A stretch of 41,895 bases of DNA from Pirellulaceae bacterium (GTDB lineage Bacteria; Planctomycetota; Planctomycetia; Pirellulales; Pirellulaceae): positions 1 to 41,895 of the forward strand of contig JASMLW010000178.1 in NCBI GenBank assembly GCA_030748485.1. Direction: 5' to 3'. Shown in pieces: positions 18,618 through 27,821 of this stretch (position 1 is the first letter of the stretch; every line of letters begins with the position of its first letter). A program made the position numbers and the translations under genes. The notes below the pieces were generated by a model. The model did not search any database, was not told the origin of the DNA, and saw nothing but the letters and a program-made list of their open reading frames with translations.

Positions 18618-19385
18618 ATGCGCGTCGGCCTGTTCATCCCCTGCTTTATCGATCAACTCTACCCCGACGTCGGTCTGGCCACCGTTGAGGTGCTCGAGCG
18701 ATGCGGAGTCGAAATCGGTTTCCCCGAGCAGCAGACGTGCTGCGGGCAGCCATTGGCGAACAGCGGGTTCCCCGAGCAAGCGCGGCCGTTGGCGCAGCGA
18801 TTCCTGGAGATCTTTGACGGCTACTCTCACATCGTCACTCCGTCGGGCAGTTGTGCGGCGATGGTCCGCCACCACTACGGCGACTACCTGGCTGGAGAGC
18901 CCGGCTATGAGGAGTTGCGGCAGAAGACGCTCGAGCTCTCAGAGTTCCTCATCGATGTGTTGCAAATCACCAGCTGGCAAGGAGATTTTCGCCATCGAGT
19001 CGGCCTGCACCAGAGTTGCCACGGGCTTCGCGAACTGCGGTTGGGCCCGAGCAGCGAACGGGTCGAATCGGCGCCGGGCAAGACTCGACAATTGCTCGAC
19101 CTGCTGGGCGGAATCGAATTCGGCGAGTTACAGCGAGTCGACGAGTGCTGCGGCTTTGGCGGCACTTTCGCGGTCAACGAGTCGGACGTGAGCTGTGCGA
19201 TGGGGGCGGACCGAGTGGCGGACCACGAACGGGCGGGGGTCGAAGTCATCGCAGCGGCCGACATGTCGTGCCTGATGCACCTCCAAGGCGTGATCCGGCG
19301 GCGGCGGAAGTCGCTCCACGTCATGCACATCGCCCAGATCCTGGCCGGTCGTCCCGTGCCCCAGTCCGGCGAGGCGGCCTCGTGA
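18618..19385 (+). CDS. lutA: Lactate utilisation protein A, CCG-domain Fe-S oxidoreductase subunit
   Basis: 255 residues, full length for LutA/YkgE. It carries the two CCG cysteine-rich domains that define the family: TCCGQPLAN (C41, C42) and DECCGFGG (C177, C178), with further cysteines at SGSCA and HQSCHG. LutABC proteins form a cytoplasmic complex that oxidises L-lactate to pyruvate, with LutA and LutB carrying redox centres. The stop overlaps the GTG start of lutB in a GTGA junction, so translation is coupled. The ATG at 18618 gives the normal LutA N terminus MRVGLFIPCF. The ribosome-binding site is weak. In some related clusters the electron donor is glycolate rather than lactate; the full A-B-C set here favours lactate. 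Confidence 0.92.
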   Translation: MRVGLFIPCFIDQLYPDVGLATVEVLERCGVEIGFPEQQTCCGQPLANSGFPEQARPLAQRFLEIFDGYSHIVTPSGSCAAMVRHHYGDYLAGEPGYEELRQKTLELSEFLIDVLQITSWQGDFRHRVGLHQSCHGLRELRLGPSSERVESAPGKTRQLLDLLGGIEFGELQRVDECCGFGGTFAVNESDVSCAMGADRVADHERAGVEVIAAADMSCLMHLQGVIRRRRKSLHVMHIAQILAGRPVPQSGEAAS

Positions 19386-20755
19386 AGCGAACCGATCACC
19401 CAGCCCTGGCGGCCCGTTTCACCCAAGACGTCGAGCGAACTCATTGGCACGACCAGGCGCTCTGGTTTGTGCGGGCGAAGCGAGACAAGGCGGCTCAGAC
19501 ACTGCCCGAATGGGAGGAGCTGCGGGCCGCCGGCCAGGCGATCAAGGCCCACACCCTCGCCCGTCTCGCCGACTACCTCGAGCAATTCGAGACCAACGCG
19601 CAGCGGCTCGGCGCCCACGTTCATTGGGCGGAAACGCCCGAACAACTCAACGCGATCGTCCACCAACTGCTGCGGCAACGCGACGTCAAACGCGTCGTCA
19701 AGAGCAAGTCGATGCTGACAGAAGAATGTCACCTGAACTCCTACCTCGAGGAGCGGGGCGTCGAAGTCGTCGACACGGACCTCGGCGAGCGGATCGTGCA
19801 GTTGCGCAAGGAGCCCCCCAGCCATATCGTCTTGCCGGCGATCCACATCAAGAAAGAGGAAGTCGGCGAGCTGTTTCACGAGCACTTGGGCACCGAGCAG
19901 GGAGCCAGCGATCCCAACTACTTGACCGAGGCGGCCCGCGCTCACCTCCGCGAGAAGTTCCTGGCCGCCGACGCGGGCGTCACCGGCGTCAATTTCGCCA
20001 TCGCGTCGACGGGAGGTTTCGTCGTCTGCACGAACGAAGGCAACGCCGACCTCGGCGTCTCGCTGCCCAAACTGCACATCGCGTGCATGGGACTGGAGAA
20101 AATCATTCCTCGCCCCGAGCATCTGGGGGTCTTCACCCGGTTGCTCGCCAGGTCGGCGACGGGCCAGCCCGTCACCACCTACACGTCTCACTTCCACGGC
20201 CCCACCGAGGGCGGTGAACTACACATCGTGTTGCTCGACAACGGTCGCAGCGAATTGATGGGCGATGCGGGGCTCCGCCCAGCGCTGAATTGCATTCGTT
20301 GCGGAGCCTGCATGAACACCTGCCCCGTCTATCGCCGCAGCGGCGGGCACAGCTACCAAGCCACCGTGCCCGGTCCGATCGGGTCGGTGCTCAACCCGGC
20401 GTCGGATCCAGTCAGACACGGCTCACTACCGTTCGCGTGCAGCCTCTGCGGCTCGTGCACCGACGTCTGCCCGGTCAAAGTGCCGCTCCATCACCAACTG
20501 CTCGATATTCGCTCCACAGTCGCCCGGGCGGGAGGGCTGCCGCTGAGTAAACGGCTGACGATGAAGATCGCAGCCACCGTCTTGCGGCGCAGGTGGCTGT
20601 ACGAGTGGGCGGGATGCGCGGTGCGACTCGCTTTGCGAATTGTGCCGCCGCGGATGTGGAACAATCGATGGAACGGTTGGACGCGCGGCCGCGACATGCC
20701 GCCACCGCCCAGGCAGAGTTTCCGCTCCGCGTATCGAAATCGGAAACGCCCATGA
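19382..20755 (+). CDS. lutB: Lactate utilisation protein B, 4Fe-4S and LUD-domain subunit
   Basis: 457 residues from the GTG at 19382, whose GTGA overlap with the lutA stop decides the start; a longer open frame begins inside lutA but has no support. The N-terminal two thirds are the LUD domain (VKSKSMLTEE, STGGFVVCTNEGNADL). Two ferredoxin-type clusters follow: C304, C307, C310, C314 (CIRCGACMNTCP) and C353, C356, C359, C363 (CSLCGSCTDVCP). This is the expected LutB/YkgF layout and length. It should pass electrons from lactate oxidation together with LutA and LutC. Its stop overlaps the lutC start in ATGA. The C-terminal 40 residues are arginine- and proline-rich and poorly conserved-looking. 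Confidence 0.93.
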   Translation: MKRTDHPALAARFTQDVERTHWHDQALWFVRAKRDKAAQTLPEWEELRAAGQAIKAHTLARLADYLEQFETNAQRLGAHVHWAETPEQLNAIVHQLLRQRDVKRVVKSKSMLTEECHLNSYLEERGVEVVDTDLGERIVQLRKEPPSHIVLPAIHIKKEEVGELFHEHLGTEQGASDPNYLTEAARAHLREKFLAADAGVTGVNFAIASTGGFVVCTNEGNADLGVSLPKLHIACMGLEKIIPRPEHLGVFTRLLARSATGQPVTTYTSHFHGPTEGGELHIVLLDNGRSELMGDAGLRPALNCIRCGACMNTCPVYRRSGGHSYQATVPGPIGSVLNPASDPVRHGSLPFACSLCGSCTDVCPVKVPLHHQLLDIRSTVARAGGLPLSKRLTMKIAATVLRRRWLYEWAGCAVRLALRIVPPRMWNNRWNGWTRGRDMPPPPRQSFRSAYRNRKRP

Positions 20756-21360
20756 ACGCCGGTAATCCCCCCGATGGAGCGCGCGACCGAATCCTCTCCG
20801 CGCTGCGCAATCGCCACGTCGAGCCGCAACCCGAACCCACGCTCGACGGCGATTGGATTCGGTACGCCGATCCGCTCACCCAGTTCTGCAACTCCCTGGA
20901 ACTGGTCGGCGGTCGGGCGATCCGCGTTTGCTCGAACGAGCTTCCGGCGCGAGTCAATTCAGTGGACGTTTTTCAAGAGGCGCAGCGCGTCGCGAACTTC
21001 GTTCCCGAATACGGCGAACTGGCGGCCATTTGGGACTCGCAGGCTGACCCCCACGAGGCCGAAAACGTCGACTTTTGCCTCGCGCCCGGCCTTTTTGGAG
21101 TCGCCGAAAACGGCGCGATCTGGACTCCCACCGACCAAATCGCTCCGCGCTCGGCGCTCTTCCTCTGCCAACATCTGGGGTTGGTGGTTCCAGCCGCCGA
21201 CATCGTCGACAACATGCACCAGGCGTACGAACGAATTGAGTTTGGCGAAGGGGGCTTCGGAGTCTTCATCTCCGGCCCATCAAAGACGGCTGACATCGAA
21301 CAGTCGCTCGTCATCGGCGCCCACGGACCGCGGTCGCTGGTCGTCTTCCTAACCACCTGA
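20752..21360 (+). CDS. lutC: Lactate utilisation protein C, LUD-domain subunit
   Basis: 202 residues from the ATG at 20752, which overlaps the lutB TGA as ATGA; an in-frame ATG 159 bases earlier lies inside lutB and is unlikely. This is a LUD-domain protein of the LutC/YkgG type, with the typical late segment FGVFISGPSKTADIEQSLVIG followed by a hydrophobic end. Third member of the complex for oxidation of L-lactate to pyruvate. Slightly shorter than well-known LutC proteins, without obvious loss of the core. Translational coupling through all three genes implies fixed stoichiometry. Confidence 0.92.
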   Translation: MNAGNPPDGARDRILSALRNRHVEPQPEPTLDGDWIRYADPLTQFCNSLELVGGRAIRVCSNELPARVNSVDVFQEAQRVANFVPEYGELAAIWDSQADPHEAENVDFCLAPGLFGVAENGAIWTPTDQIAPRSALFLCQHLGLVVPAADIVDNMHQAYERIEFGEGGFGVFISGPSKTADIEQSLVIGAHGPRSLVVFLTT

Positions 21361-21648
21361 GCAAGGTCGCCTGCGAACGCCGGGCGCAGGATGACAGACC
21401 CATGACACGAGCTGACGGAAAACCGCCAGCGGCTAAGAAGGTCGCTCAGGAAAATCCCTATCGACCATATCCGCCTAATCGAAAGTCTGCCTGCCCTACT
21501 CTCGAAGATCTGTTATGGTCGATAGGGTACGAGGTACTTAAGCAGAAGTGGTGGATTACCGCAAGCGGGAAAGTCGCCAGTCAAGCATTTCACCAGAACA
21601 AACTCGTCGACGCGCGCACCAACGCAAGACCAGCGGCGTTGAGAACCG
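21361..21648. other. Convergent intergenic region between lutC and the DUF1501 gene
   Basis: About 290 bases where the lutABC transcript and the long minus-strand run meet. A plus-strand open frame starts at 21402 but runs through into the antisense of the DUF1501 gene and does not look real. The main structure is a long-armed inverted repeat (listed separately). No RNA gene was recognised. Confidence 0.5.
21456..21527. repeat. Perfect 14-bp inverted repeat
   Basis: CCCTATCGACCATA (21456-21469) and its exact reverse complement TATGGTCGATAGGG (21514-21527) are separated by 44 bases. On the minus strand the hairpin is followed by ATTTTCC, so it could end the minus-strand transcript. The large loop and weak T-run make it a poor standard terminator. 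It might instead be a small mobile or structured RNA element. Confidence 0.6.
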
Positions 21649-23070
21649 CTAAGCGATCAACTGCTCGATCACTTTGGCCTGATAGACGTCGGTCAACTTC
21701 TCTTCGCGGCCGTTGTGCTCGAACACCAAACGGTCGTGGTCCAGCCCCATCAGGTGCAGAATCGTGGCGTGAAGATCGGCGGTCTGTGTACGGTTTCCGA
21801 CCGCTCGATAGCCAAAGTCGTCGGTAGCTCCGTACGCCTGTCCGCCGCGGACACCGCCGCCCGCCATCCAGACGCTGAATCCGTACGGGTGGTGGTCGCG
21901 GCCGAACGCGACACTCTTGTTGCGATGTTCGGCGGCTGGGGTGCGGCCAAACTCGCCCCCCCACAACACCAGCGTTGAGTCGAGCAAACCGCGCTGTTTC
22001 AGATCGGTGAGTAGAGCGCCCACGGGCTGATCTGTTTCGCCGCAGCACTTTTTGACGTTCTTATTGTTCTCGGTGTGGGTGTCCCACGGCTGACCGCGCA
22101 TGAACAGCTGCACAAACCTCACACCGCGCTCCACCAATCGTCGGGCCATCAGGCAGCGGCGGGCGTACGACCTGGTCGTCGGATTCTCGAGACCGTACAT
22201 CTTGCGGGTCGCCGCGGTTTCCTGGCTCAAGTCGAGTGCGTCGGTGGCGGTAAGCTGCATGCGAGCGGCCAATTCGAAACTGGCGATGCGAGCATCGAGG
22301 GCGAGGTCGCGCGGCCGCCGTTCACGATGTCTGGCGTTGAGTTTGCGGAGCAGATCGAGCCGACCGGCCTCGACTTCCGGCGATCGCTTCTTCGCGGGAT
22401 GTAGATGCAGCACGGGTTCACTGCCCTCGGATCGAAACGGAGTGCCCTGATAGGCCGGCGGCAGAAAACCGCTCGACCAGTTGCGGACACCATCGACGGG
22501 GAGTCCTTTCGGCTCGGGCAAGGCGACGTAGGCCGGCAGGTTTTCATTCTCGGTCCCCAGACCGTAGGCGGCCCAGGCCCCGATATTGGGGCGTCCGGAC
22601 ACGGTCAGGCCCGTTTGCGCCATCCAAATCGCCTGCTCGTGATTGCGGTGTTCGGTGAACATCGAGCGCACCACGGCGATCTCGTCGGCGTGCTGGGAGA
22701 TCGCCGGCATGATCTCCGAAAACTCCAAGCCGCTCTGGCCGCAGCGGCGGAATTTGTACGGCGAGCCCATCAGATTCGTCGTGCGATTCTCGTCGTCGGC
22801 GACTTCGGCGGGCGGCTTCGCGCCGTCGAACTTGTTGAGCAGCGGCTTGGGGTCGAGCAGATCAACGTGGCTCGGGCCGCCGTGCATGAAGAGTTGAATG
22901 ACGGCCTTGGTCCGCCCGGCGAAGTGCGGGCTTTGCGGAGCGAGCGGATTGACGCGTCGATCGGCCTCGGCCCGCGCCGTCTGCGAAGCCAGAATCGCAC
23001 CGAGTGCGACGCCGCCGAAACCGGAGCCCATTCTGCTGATCGCCTGACGTCTGGAGAGATGCTCGTTCAT
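21649..23070 (-). CDS. DUF1501 protein with twin-arginine leader
   Basis: 473 residues from the ATG at 23070; a GTG three codons earlier is an alternative. The leader contains SRRQAISRMG followed by a hydrophobic stretch, a twin-arginine export signal usual for this family. Characteristic segments are IQLFMHGGPSHVDLLDPKP near the start, RRLVERGVRFVQLF, and LVLWGGEFGRTPAAE late. DUF1501 is related to the alkaline phosphatase/sulfatase fold; its biochemical role is not established. In planctomycetes it nearly always sits beside a PSCyt1/DUF1549/DUF1553 gene, as here, with a gap of about 30 bases and the same strand, so the two products probably act together outside the cytoplasm. Confidence 0.92.
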   Translation of the reverse strand: MNEHLSRRQAISRMGSGFGGVALGAILASQTARAEADRRVNPLAPQSPHFAGRTKAVIQLFMHGGPSHVDLLDPKPLLNKFDGAKPPAEVADDENRTTNLMGSPYKFRRCGQSGLEFSEIMPAISQHADEIAVVRSMFTEHRNHEQAIWMAQTGLTVSGRPNIGAWAAYGLGTENENLPAYVALPEPKGLPVDGVRNWSSGFLPPAYQGTPFRSEGSEPVLHLHPAKKRSPEVEAGRLDLLRKLNARHRERRPRDLALDARIASFELAARMQLTATDALDLSQETAATRKMYGLENPTTRSYARRCLMARRLVERGVRFVQLFMRGQPWDTHTENNKNVKKCCGETDQPVGALLTDLKQRGLLDSTLVLWGGEFGRTPAAEHRNKSVAFGRDHHPYGFSVWMAGGGVRGGQAYGATDDFGYRAVGNRTQTADLHATILHLMGLDHDRLVFEHNGREEKLTDVYQAKVIEQLIA

Positions 23071-23099
23071 GCTTTTCACTCGCAGTAAGGCGTGTGCCC

Positions 23100-25751
23100 T
23101 TAGTCGATGTACAGAAACTCATTCGCGCTGAGCAACATGTGGCAGAGATCGACGATCGCCAACCGGCGAATCGCTTGGGCGTTCGCTTTCCCATCCGCCG
23201 CGGCGCGGCGCTGTTGCTGGTCGCGAAGAAACTCGTTCAGCACTGCCAACTCGCCCTCCTCAGCCGGCCGTCCGAAAGCGCAATACAGGGCTCGGCCCGC
23301 GGGCGCAGCGGGATCTTCGCGCAGCACTCGATCGGCAAACGCCTCCGCCGCCGCGACCGTCATGTCGCTGTTGAGCATCGCCAACGCTTGGCTGGATATC
23401 GTCGATTCAGCGCGGCGGACGCAGTTGGTGGCCATCACCGGCTGATCAAACGCCTCCAAGAACGTCAGCGGATTGAGCCGCAGGATCTGCAGATAGACTG
23501 AGCGGCGATTATCGGGCTGACCGCGAAGCGTGCGGACCTCACCAGTCGACAACCGCTCCGTCCGCACGGGCGAGCCGAACAGTCTGGCGTCGAGCAGCGT
23601 CGAAACGCTCAACAGAGCGTCGCGCAGCGGCTCGGCCTCCAACCGTCTCATTCGCTGCCGCCAGAGAAGTCGATTGGCCGGATCAGCTTGCTCGCCGGCG
23701 GTGAACTGAGCCGTGGTTGGCCGCGACGATTGGCGGTACGCGTCTGTCATCAGAATCAAGCGGTGCATGTGCTTGATGCTCCACCCGCTGTCGACGAACT
23801 CAACCGCCAGCCAATCCAACAACTCCGGATGGCTCGGCGGATCGCCGACGGCGCCGAAATCTTCGGGTGTCGTGACGATCCCTTCGCCGAAATGATGGAG
23901 CCAGATTCGATTCACGAAAACTCGCGAGGTCAGCGGGTGCCGTTTCTGCGTCAACCATTTGGCGAACGCCAACCGCCGTCCGGACGTCTTGGCGCCCTCG
24001 GGCGGCGGCGAGATCTTGAACTCCTCGGCAACGGCGAATGCCGCCGGCGCACCCGGTTCGACAGCCGGTCCGGGGGTCAGCGGATCGCCCCGCAATAGCA
24101 ACGGCGTTGTCGTCGGCCCGGGCAAATCGTAGAGCGCGCGGACCTCGTCGAAGTGTCGCTTGCGACGTTGAGCGGCGGCGATTTGGCCGGCCAGTTCCTC
24201 GGTCCGTTTCTTGAATTCCGGATATCGTTTCGGCAATTCGGCGTCTAAATCCTTGGCGGCCGGTTTCAGCCTGGCCCCGAATTTGGTCGCCAGGTACTGC
24301 TCGATTTCATCCCGTTTTCCCTCGGCCGTCGAGACAGCCCGGCGGGCGTCCTCGCGCAGCGGCTCGGGCAATTCGGCCAATCGCTCTTCGAACAGTTTCG
24401 CGACAAACTCATTGCGAACGGCCGACTTCTTGTCGCCCAACTGCTTCACCTGTTCGTCGATCTTCGCATTGTGCTCTTTCGCCGCTCGCTCCTCCTTAGC
24501 CGAAGCGATGGGCAGACGCCGATTCATCTGGGGAACCCAATTGTCGGGTCGCAAGGCTGTCATGAAGACGGATTGCAAACGGTAGTAATCCACTTGGGGC
24601 AGCGGATCGTATTTGTGGTCGTGGCACCGCGAGCACTGAATCGTCAGCCCCATCGTCGCCGAGACCATAATCTGCAGCGTGTCGTTGATGGTCGGGTAGT
24701 AGTATTGCGAGTGGGCGTTCTTGATCGTGTTGAAATCGGGACGGCTGGAGTCCGGCGCGCAGCGGAGAAACCCGGTCGCCACAATTCCGTCGACGACGTC
24801 GGCCGGCAGCGAGTCGGCCGTCTCTTTCACTCGCCAGTAATCGACTAACTCATCGCCGGCGATCTGCTCCTGCAGAAACCTGTCGTACGGTTTGTCCTGG
24901 TTGAATGCTCGAATGACGTAGTCTCGGTAACGGTAGGCGAGCGGCAACGGCCGGTCTTCACTCAACACACCAGCCGAGTCGGCGTAGCCGGCGACATCCA
25001 ACCAGTGCCGCCCCCAGCGTTCGCCGTACTGTGGGCTCGCCAACAGGCGGTCGACCAGGCGCTCGTAAGCGTCGGGCGCTTCGTCGGCCGCGAACCGCTC
25101 AATCGCCTCGGGAGTCGGCGGCGTTCCGAGCAAATCAAAATAGAGACGCCGGATCAACGTCACCGCCGACGCCGGCTCGGCGTAATGCAGATTCCGCCGT
25201 TGCAGTTCTCGCAACAAGAAGGCGTCGATCGCTGTCCGCGCCGGCGAACTCACCGGCGAACTCACTGACGGAATCGGTGGCCGCTGAGGCGGCTGGAACG
25301 ACCAGAAGTCGCTCTGCTCGCCCGCTTCGACCACCGCGGCCGCAGTCACGCTGATCTTGCCGTCGTTGATCCAGTTTCGCAACACGCCTTTCTCCGCCGG
25401 CGTCAACGGCTTCTTCGGCGGCATCTGATTGGACGACACCTTCTCGTACAACAGGCTGAACTCGGCGGCGCCGATCCGAATCGCCGGCCCCGATTCGCCA
25501 CCCGCCAACAACGACGCGGCGGACGACAGATTGAGTCCGCCCTTGGGCCGCGGACCGCCATGGCAACTCGCGCAACGGGCCTGCAGAATGGGCAGGACAT
25601 CCTTCTCGAACTCGGCGACCCCTTTCTTCTCCGCTTTCTCCGCCGCGTTCAGCGCGGAGCCGGTCACCAGCGCTCCGCAGATCAGAATACAACTCAATCC
25701 ACGCGCGATCGTGGCCGGTAGTTGTTGGCCGGTGAGGTGAGGGTGTGACAC
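23100..25751 (-). CDS. PSCyt1/DUF1549/DUF1553 exported cytochrome-like protein
   Basis: About 883 residues from the GTG at 25751. An upstream TTG at 25874 would give 924 residues, but its N terminus would be four DPLP repeats before the signal peptide, so I prefer the GTG. A hydrophobic export signal (GLSCILICGALVTGSA) ends near ALNAAEK. Next is the planctomycete cytochrome C-type domain PSCyt1 with CASCHGG, a CxxCH haem-binding motif, then NQMPPKKPLTP. The DUF1549 region includes RHWLDVAGYADS and a second CxxCH, CSRCHDH. The DUF1553 region includes HPLTSRVFVNRIWLHHFGEGIV. The function is unknown; family context suggests a periplasmic redox or binding role with the DUF1501 partner. Neither start has a clear ribosome-binding site. 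Confidence 0.9.
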   Translation of the reverse strand: MSHPHLTGQQLPATIARGLSCILICGALVTGSALNAAEKAEKKGVAEFEKDVLPILQARCASCHGGPRPKGGLNLSSAASLLAGGESGPAIRIGAAEFSLLYEKVSSNQMPPKKPLTPAEKGVLRNWINDGKISVTAAAVVEAGEQSDFWSFQPPQRPPIPSVSSPVSSPARTAIDAFLLRELQRRNLHYAEPASAVTLIRRLYFDLLGTPPTPEAIERFAADEAPDAYERLVDRLLASPQYGERWGRHWLDVAGYADSAGVLSEDRPLPLAYRYRDYVIRAFNQDKPYDRFLQEQIAGDELVDYWRVKETADSLPADVVDGIVATGFLRCAPDSSRPDFNTIKNAHSQYYYPTINDTLQIMVSATMGLTIQCSRCHDHKYDPLPQVDYYRLQSVFMTALRPDNWVPQMNRRLPIASAKEERAAKEHNAKIDEQVKQLGDKKSAVRNEFVAKLFEERLAELPEPLREDARRAVSTAEGKRDEIEQYLATKFGARLKPAAKDLDAELPKRYPEFKKRTEELAGQIAAAQRRKRHFDEVRALYDLPGPTTTPLLLRGDPLTPGPAVEPGAPAAFAVAEEFKISPPPEGAKTSGRRLAFAKWLTQKRHPLTSRVFVNRIWLHHFGEGIVTTPEDFGAVGDPPSHPELLDWLAVEFVDSGWSIKHMHRLILMTDAYRQSSRPTTAQFTAGEQADPANRLLWRQRMRRLEAEPLRDALLSVSTLLDARLFGSPVRTERLSTGEVRTLRGQPDNRRSVYLQILRLNPLTFLEAFDQPVMATNCVRRAESTISSQALAMLNSDMTVAAAEAFADRVLREDPAAPAGRALYCAFGRPAEEGELAVLNEFLRDQQQRRAAADGKANAQAIRRLAIVDLCHMLLSANEFLYID

Positions 25752-25780
25752 GGTTTGACCGGTGCGATGGGTGGGATGGG

Positions 25781-25828
25781 GCAGGGGATCAGGCAGGGGA
25801 TCGGGCAGGGGATCGGGCAGAGGATCAG
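25781..25828. repeat. Four tandem 12-bp repeats
   Basis: GCAGGGGATCAG/GG occurs four times in a row with one or two changes between units. Read on the minus strand in the frame of the DUF1553 gene it spells DPLP four times. It lies between the two possible starts of that gene, so it is either a repetitive N-terminal extension or, more likely, part of the leader between genes. Confidence 0.8.
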
Positions 25829-25892
25829 ACGATCCGCTGGCGGCCTCATATCGTAGCAGAACGGTTCTATTCAAGCGACTTTCGCCGCCCCT

Positions 25893-27782
25893 TCACCGGG
25901 CGATGATCAACGCCTCCGACCAGCGGCGGACGTCGATGCCGTCCGACTGAATATCGGCCGTGATCAGAGCATTGCCGGCGTCTTTTGACGCAGTGAATTT
26001 GACCTTCACGCCGCCTACCTCGCCGGCCGCGACGCGAATCGACGTGGGCCGCTCGCTGACCTGAGCGCCTCCCTCGGCCCGCGGAGTCACGCGATACGTC
26101 CGCTCGCGGTTTGAGTGGTTGGTGATTCTCAACTCGACTTCGCCGACCGCCTCCGCCGCCAAATTAGTCGTGTACGGATAGAAGACGGCCCACTGCTCGT
26201 CGACCGCGTAGTTGGGATCGTCGAAGGGAACCAACTCGGCGATCGCGCGTATCCGTTCTCGGTAGCGACTCTCGAGGTAACTCATCTCACTCTTGTCAAA
26301 TGAAAAAACGTATTGAATGTGTTCATTCACCAACCAGAAATCTGTCGCCTGCGCGCGGAGCGTGCTCAAGCAGCGCAGGTATCCTTCATCGTCGTGGAGC
26401 AGATTCCGATTGAGAACGCAATAGTCGTCAATTCCCGACGGCGCGAACGCATCCCCAATGAAGAAGATCGGCTTGTGTCCTTTCTTTTCCGCAAACAGAG
26501 CGCCGTGATAGAACGTCTGCCCGGGGAAGAAATGGAACGTCAATTCAAAGTCGCGCCATTTCTTCGTCTCTCCATCACCGACAACCGTGACATCTCGAAT
26601 GGGGTTCGCCGTCATCGCCGGAAGGTGGTAGGCGTGCGGCCGTTCGAGCACATCGGCGTATTCGGCCGTCGCGTAGACCGGGCACTTGAACTCCTCGGCC
26701 GCAGCCTGCACGGCGTCCGTGTGGTCGTCGTGGTAATGCGTGACAAAAATCCCCTCGACTTTCTCGATGATGCCGTCGGTAATCAGTTTCTTGATCGTGT
26801 CGAGCACTCGTTGGTTACCGCAATCGAGTAAAAACCCGCGGCGATCGTTCGAAATCAACAGGCGGCTAGTCGATTGCTCAAACACCCATTCGGGCGTCTT
26901 CACGTGCTTCGAGTACGGCATCAACTCGATCTCCGCATCTTTGCCGAGCACCCGCGCGCCGCAAGTCTTCATCCGCTGCTCTTTGAAGTACCAGTGCAAG
27001 GCGTTCGTAGACAAGTAGTTTCGATAGATGTTTTGCACTCGCCGCTTCAGTTTCGCCATCGACTGGAGCGGATTGCGGATGATGGGTCCGCGCGCCGGAA
27101 TGATGATGTCGGGTTTCGCCGCGCTCATTTTGTCGAGACTGCCGACCAAAGCGGCCAGCCGCGACCCGTAACCGTGATAGCCGCGGACCTGCGCCTCCGG
27201 AATCGCATCTTGAAAGCTGTAGAGATCCATGACCTGCCCGTCGCCGTAAACCAAATCGCCCGTGAATGCGACTCTCTTGCCATCGATCGCGGCTAGATAC
27301 GATACGGAACCGCGCGTGAAGCCGGGCGTCTCGAGCACCCGCAGTTCGACGCCGCGCCATGCGACCACGTCCCCGTCACTCACCCACTTGGCGACTGGCA
27401 GTGGATCGAGACGAATCTTGGTCGACTGCTGCGCGTAGTCGTGGAACTGCCCTTTCACGAACGCCTTCCAATGCTCGGCTGACTGGGCGAGATGGTACTC
27501 GGCACGCCGCGGCGCGATCGCTTTGGCTCCTCCCTTGATCGCACTCTCGGCCGCCCACGCGACATCGCGCCGCCCATGGGTCAACAAGACTTGTTCGACC
27601 GCCGCACCGGACCAACCGTAGACGGCGAGTCCGTGATCGCCGTCGGTAAGCAAAACAGAATTGACCGCACCCGGCGAAAACTGCAGATGTTCTGAAACTT
27701 GCTCCGCATTCGCAGTCAACGCCACGCCGCCACCGACCCAGGTCGCGACAAAACCGATCACTAACACGAGTTGCCTTTTCAC
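25893..27782 (-). CDS. Metallo-beta-lactamase-fold protein with two halves, the first degenerate
   Basis: 629 residues from a GTG at 27782 with GGAGAA 7 bases upstream. An export signal occupies residues 1-27 (LVLVIGFVATWVGGGVALTANA). Two metallo-hydrolase-like halves are visible. The first (about 40-240) keeps LLTHGRRD (H69-D73), ETPGFTRGS and TGD (174-176), but the second and last histidines of HxHxDH are R71 and V74 and the usual TPGHT histidine is F. The second (about 310-490) has an intact H349-Y-H351-D-D353-H354 metal site, then FFPGQTFYHG, FIGDAF and VNEH. A C-terminal beta-sandwich-like part (about 530-629) follows. The enzyme should bind zinc; its substrate is unknown. The gene starts 39 bases after the ZnuA-like gene and probably shares its transcript. 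Confidence 0.85.
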   Translation of the reverse strand: MKRQLVLVIGFVATWVGGGVALTANAEQVSEHLQFSPGAVNSVLLTDGDHGLAVYGWSGAAVEQVLLTHGRRDVAWAAESAIKGGAKAIAPRRAEYHLAQSAEHWKAFVKGQFHDYAQQSTKIRLDPLPVAKWVSDGDVVAWRGVELRVLETPGFTRGSVSYLAAIDGKRVAFTGDLVYGDGQVMDLYSFQDAIPEAQVRGYHGYGSRLAALVGSLDKMSAAKPDIIIPARGPIIRNPLQSMAKLKRRVQNIYRNYLSTNALHWYFKEQRMKTCGARVLGKDAEIELMPYSKHVKTPEWVFEQSTSRLLISNDRRGFLLDCGNQRVLDTIKKLITDGIIEKVEGIFVTHYHDDHTDAVQAAAEEFKCPVYATAEYADVLERPHAYHLPAMTANPIRDVTVVGDGETKKWRDFELTFHFFPGQTFYHGALFAEKKGHKPIFFIGDAFAPSGIDDYCVLNRNLLHDDEGYLRCLSTLRAQATDFWLVNEHIQYVFSFDKSEMSYLESRYRERIRAIAELVPFDDPNYAVDEQWAVFYPYTTNLAAEAVGEVELRITNHSNRERTYRVTPRAEGGAQVSERPTSIRVAAGEVGGVKVKFTASKDAGNALITADIQSDGIDVRRWSEALIIAR

Positions 27783-27821
27783 GGTGCTTCTCCAGTGCGA
27801 CTTAGAATTGCCGGCGACATT

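Noticed and set aside
18905-20197. 430-codon minus-strand open frame across lutA and lutB
   Set aside because: It is antisense to two well-supported genes and its peptide has no recognisable motif.
21402-21827. Plus-strand open frame of 141 codons after lutC
   Set aside because: It runs into the antisense of the DUF1501 gene, has no motif, and its second half has shadow-like composition. The first half covers an inverted repeat.
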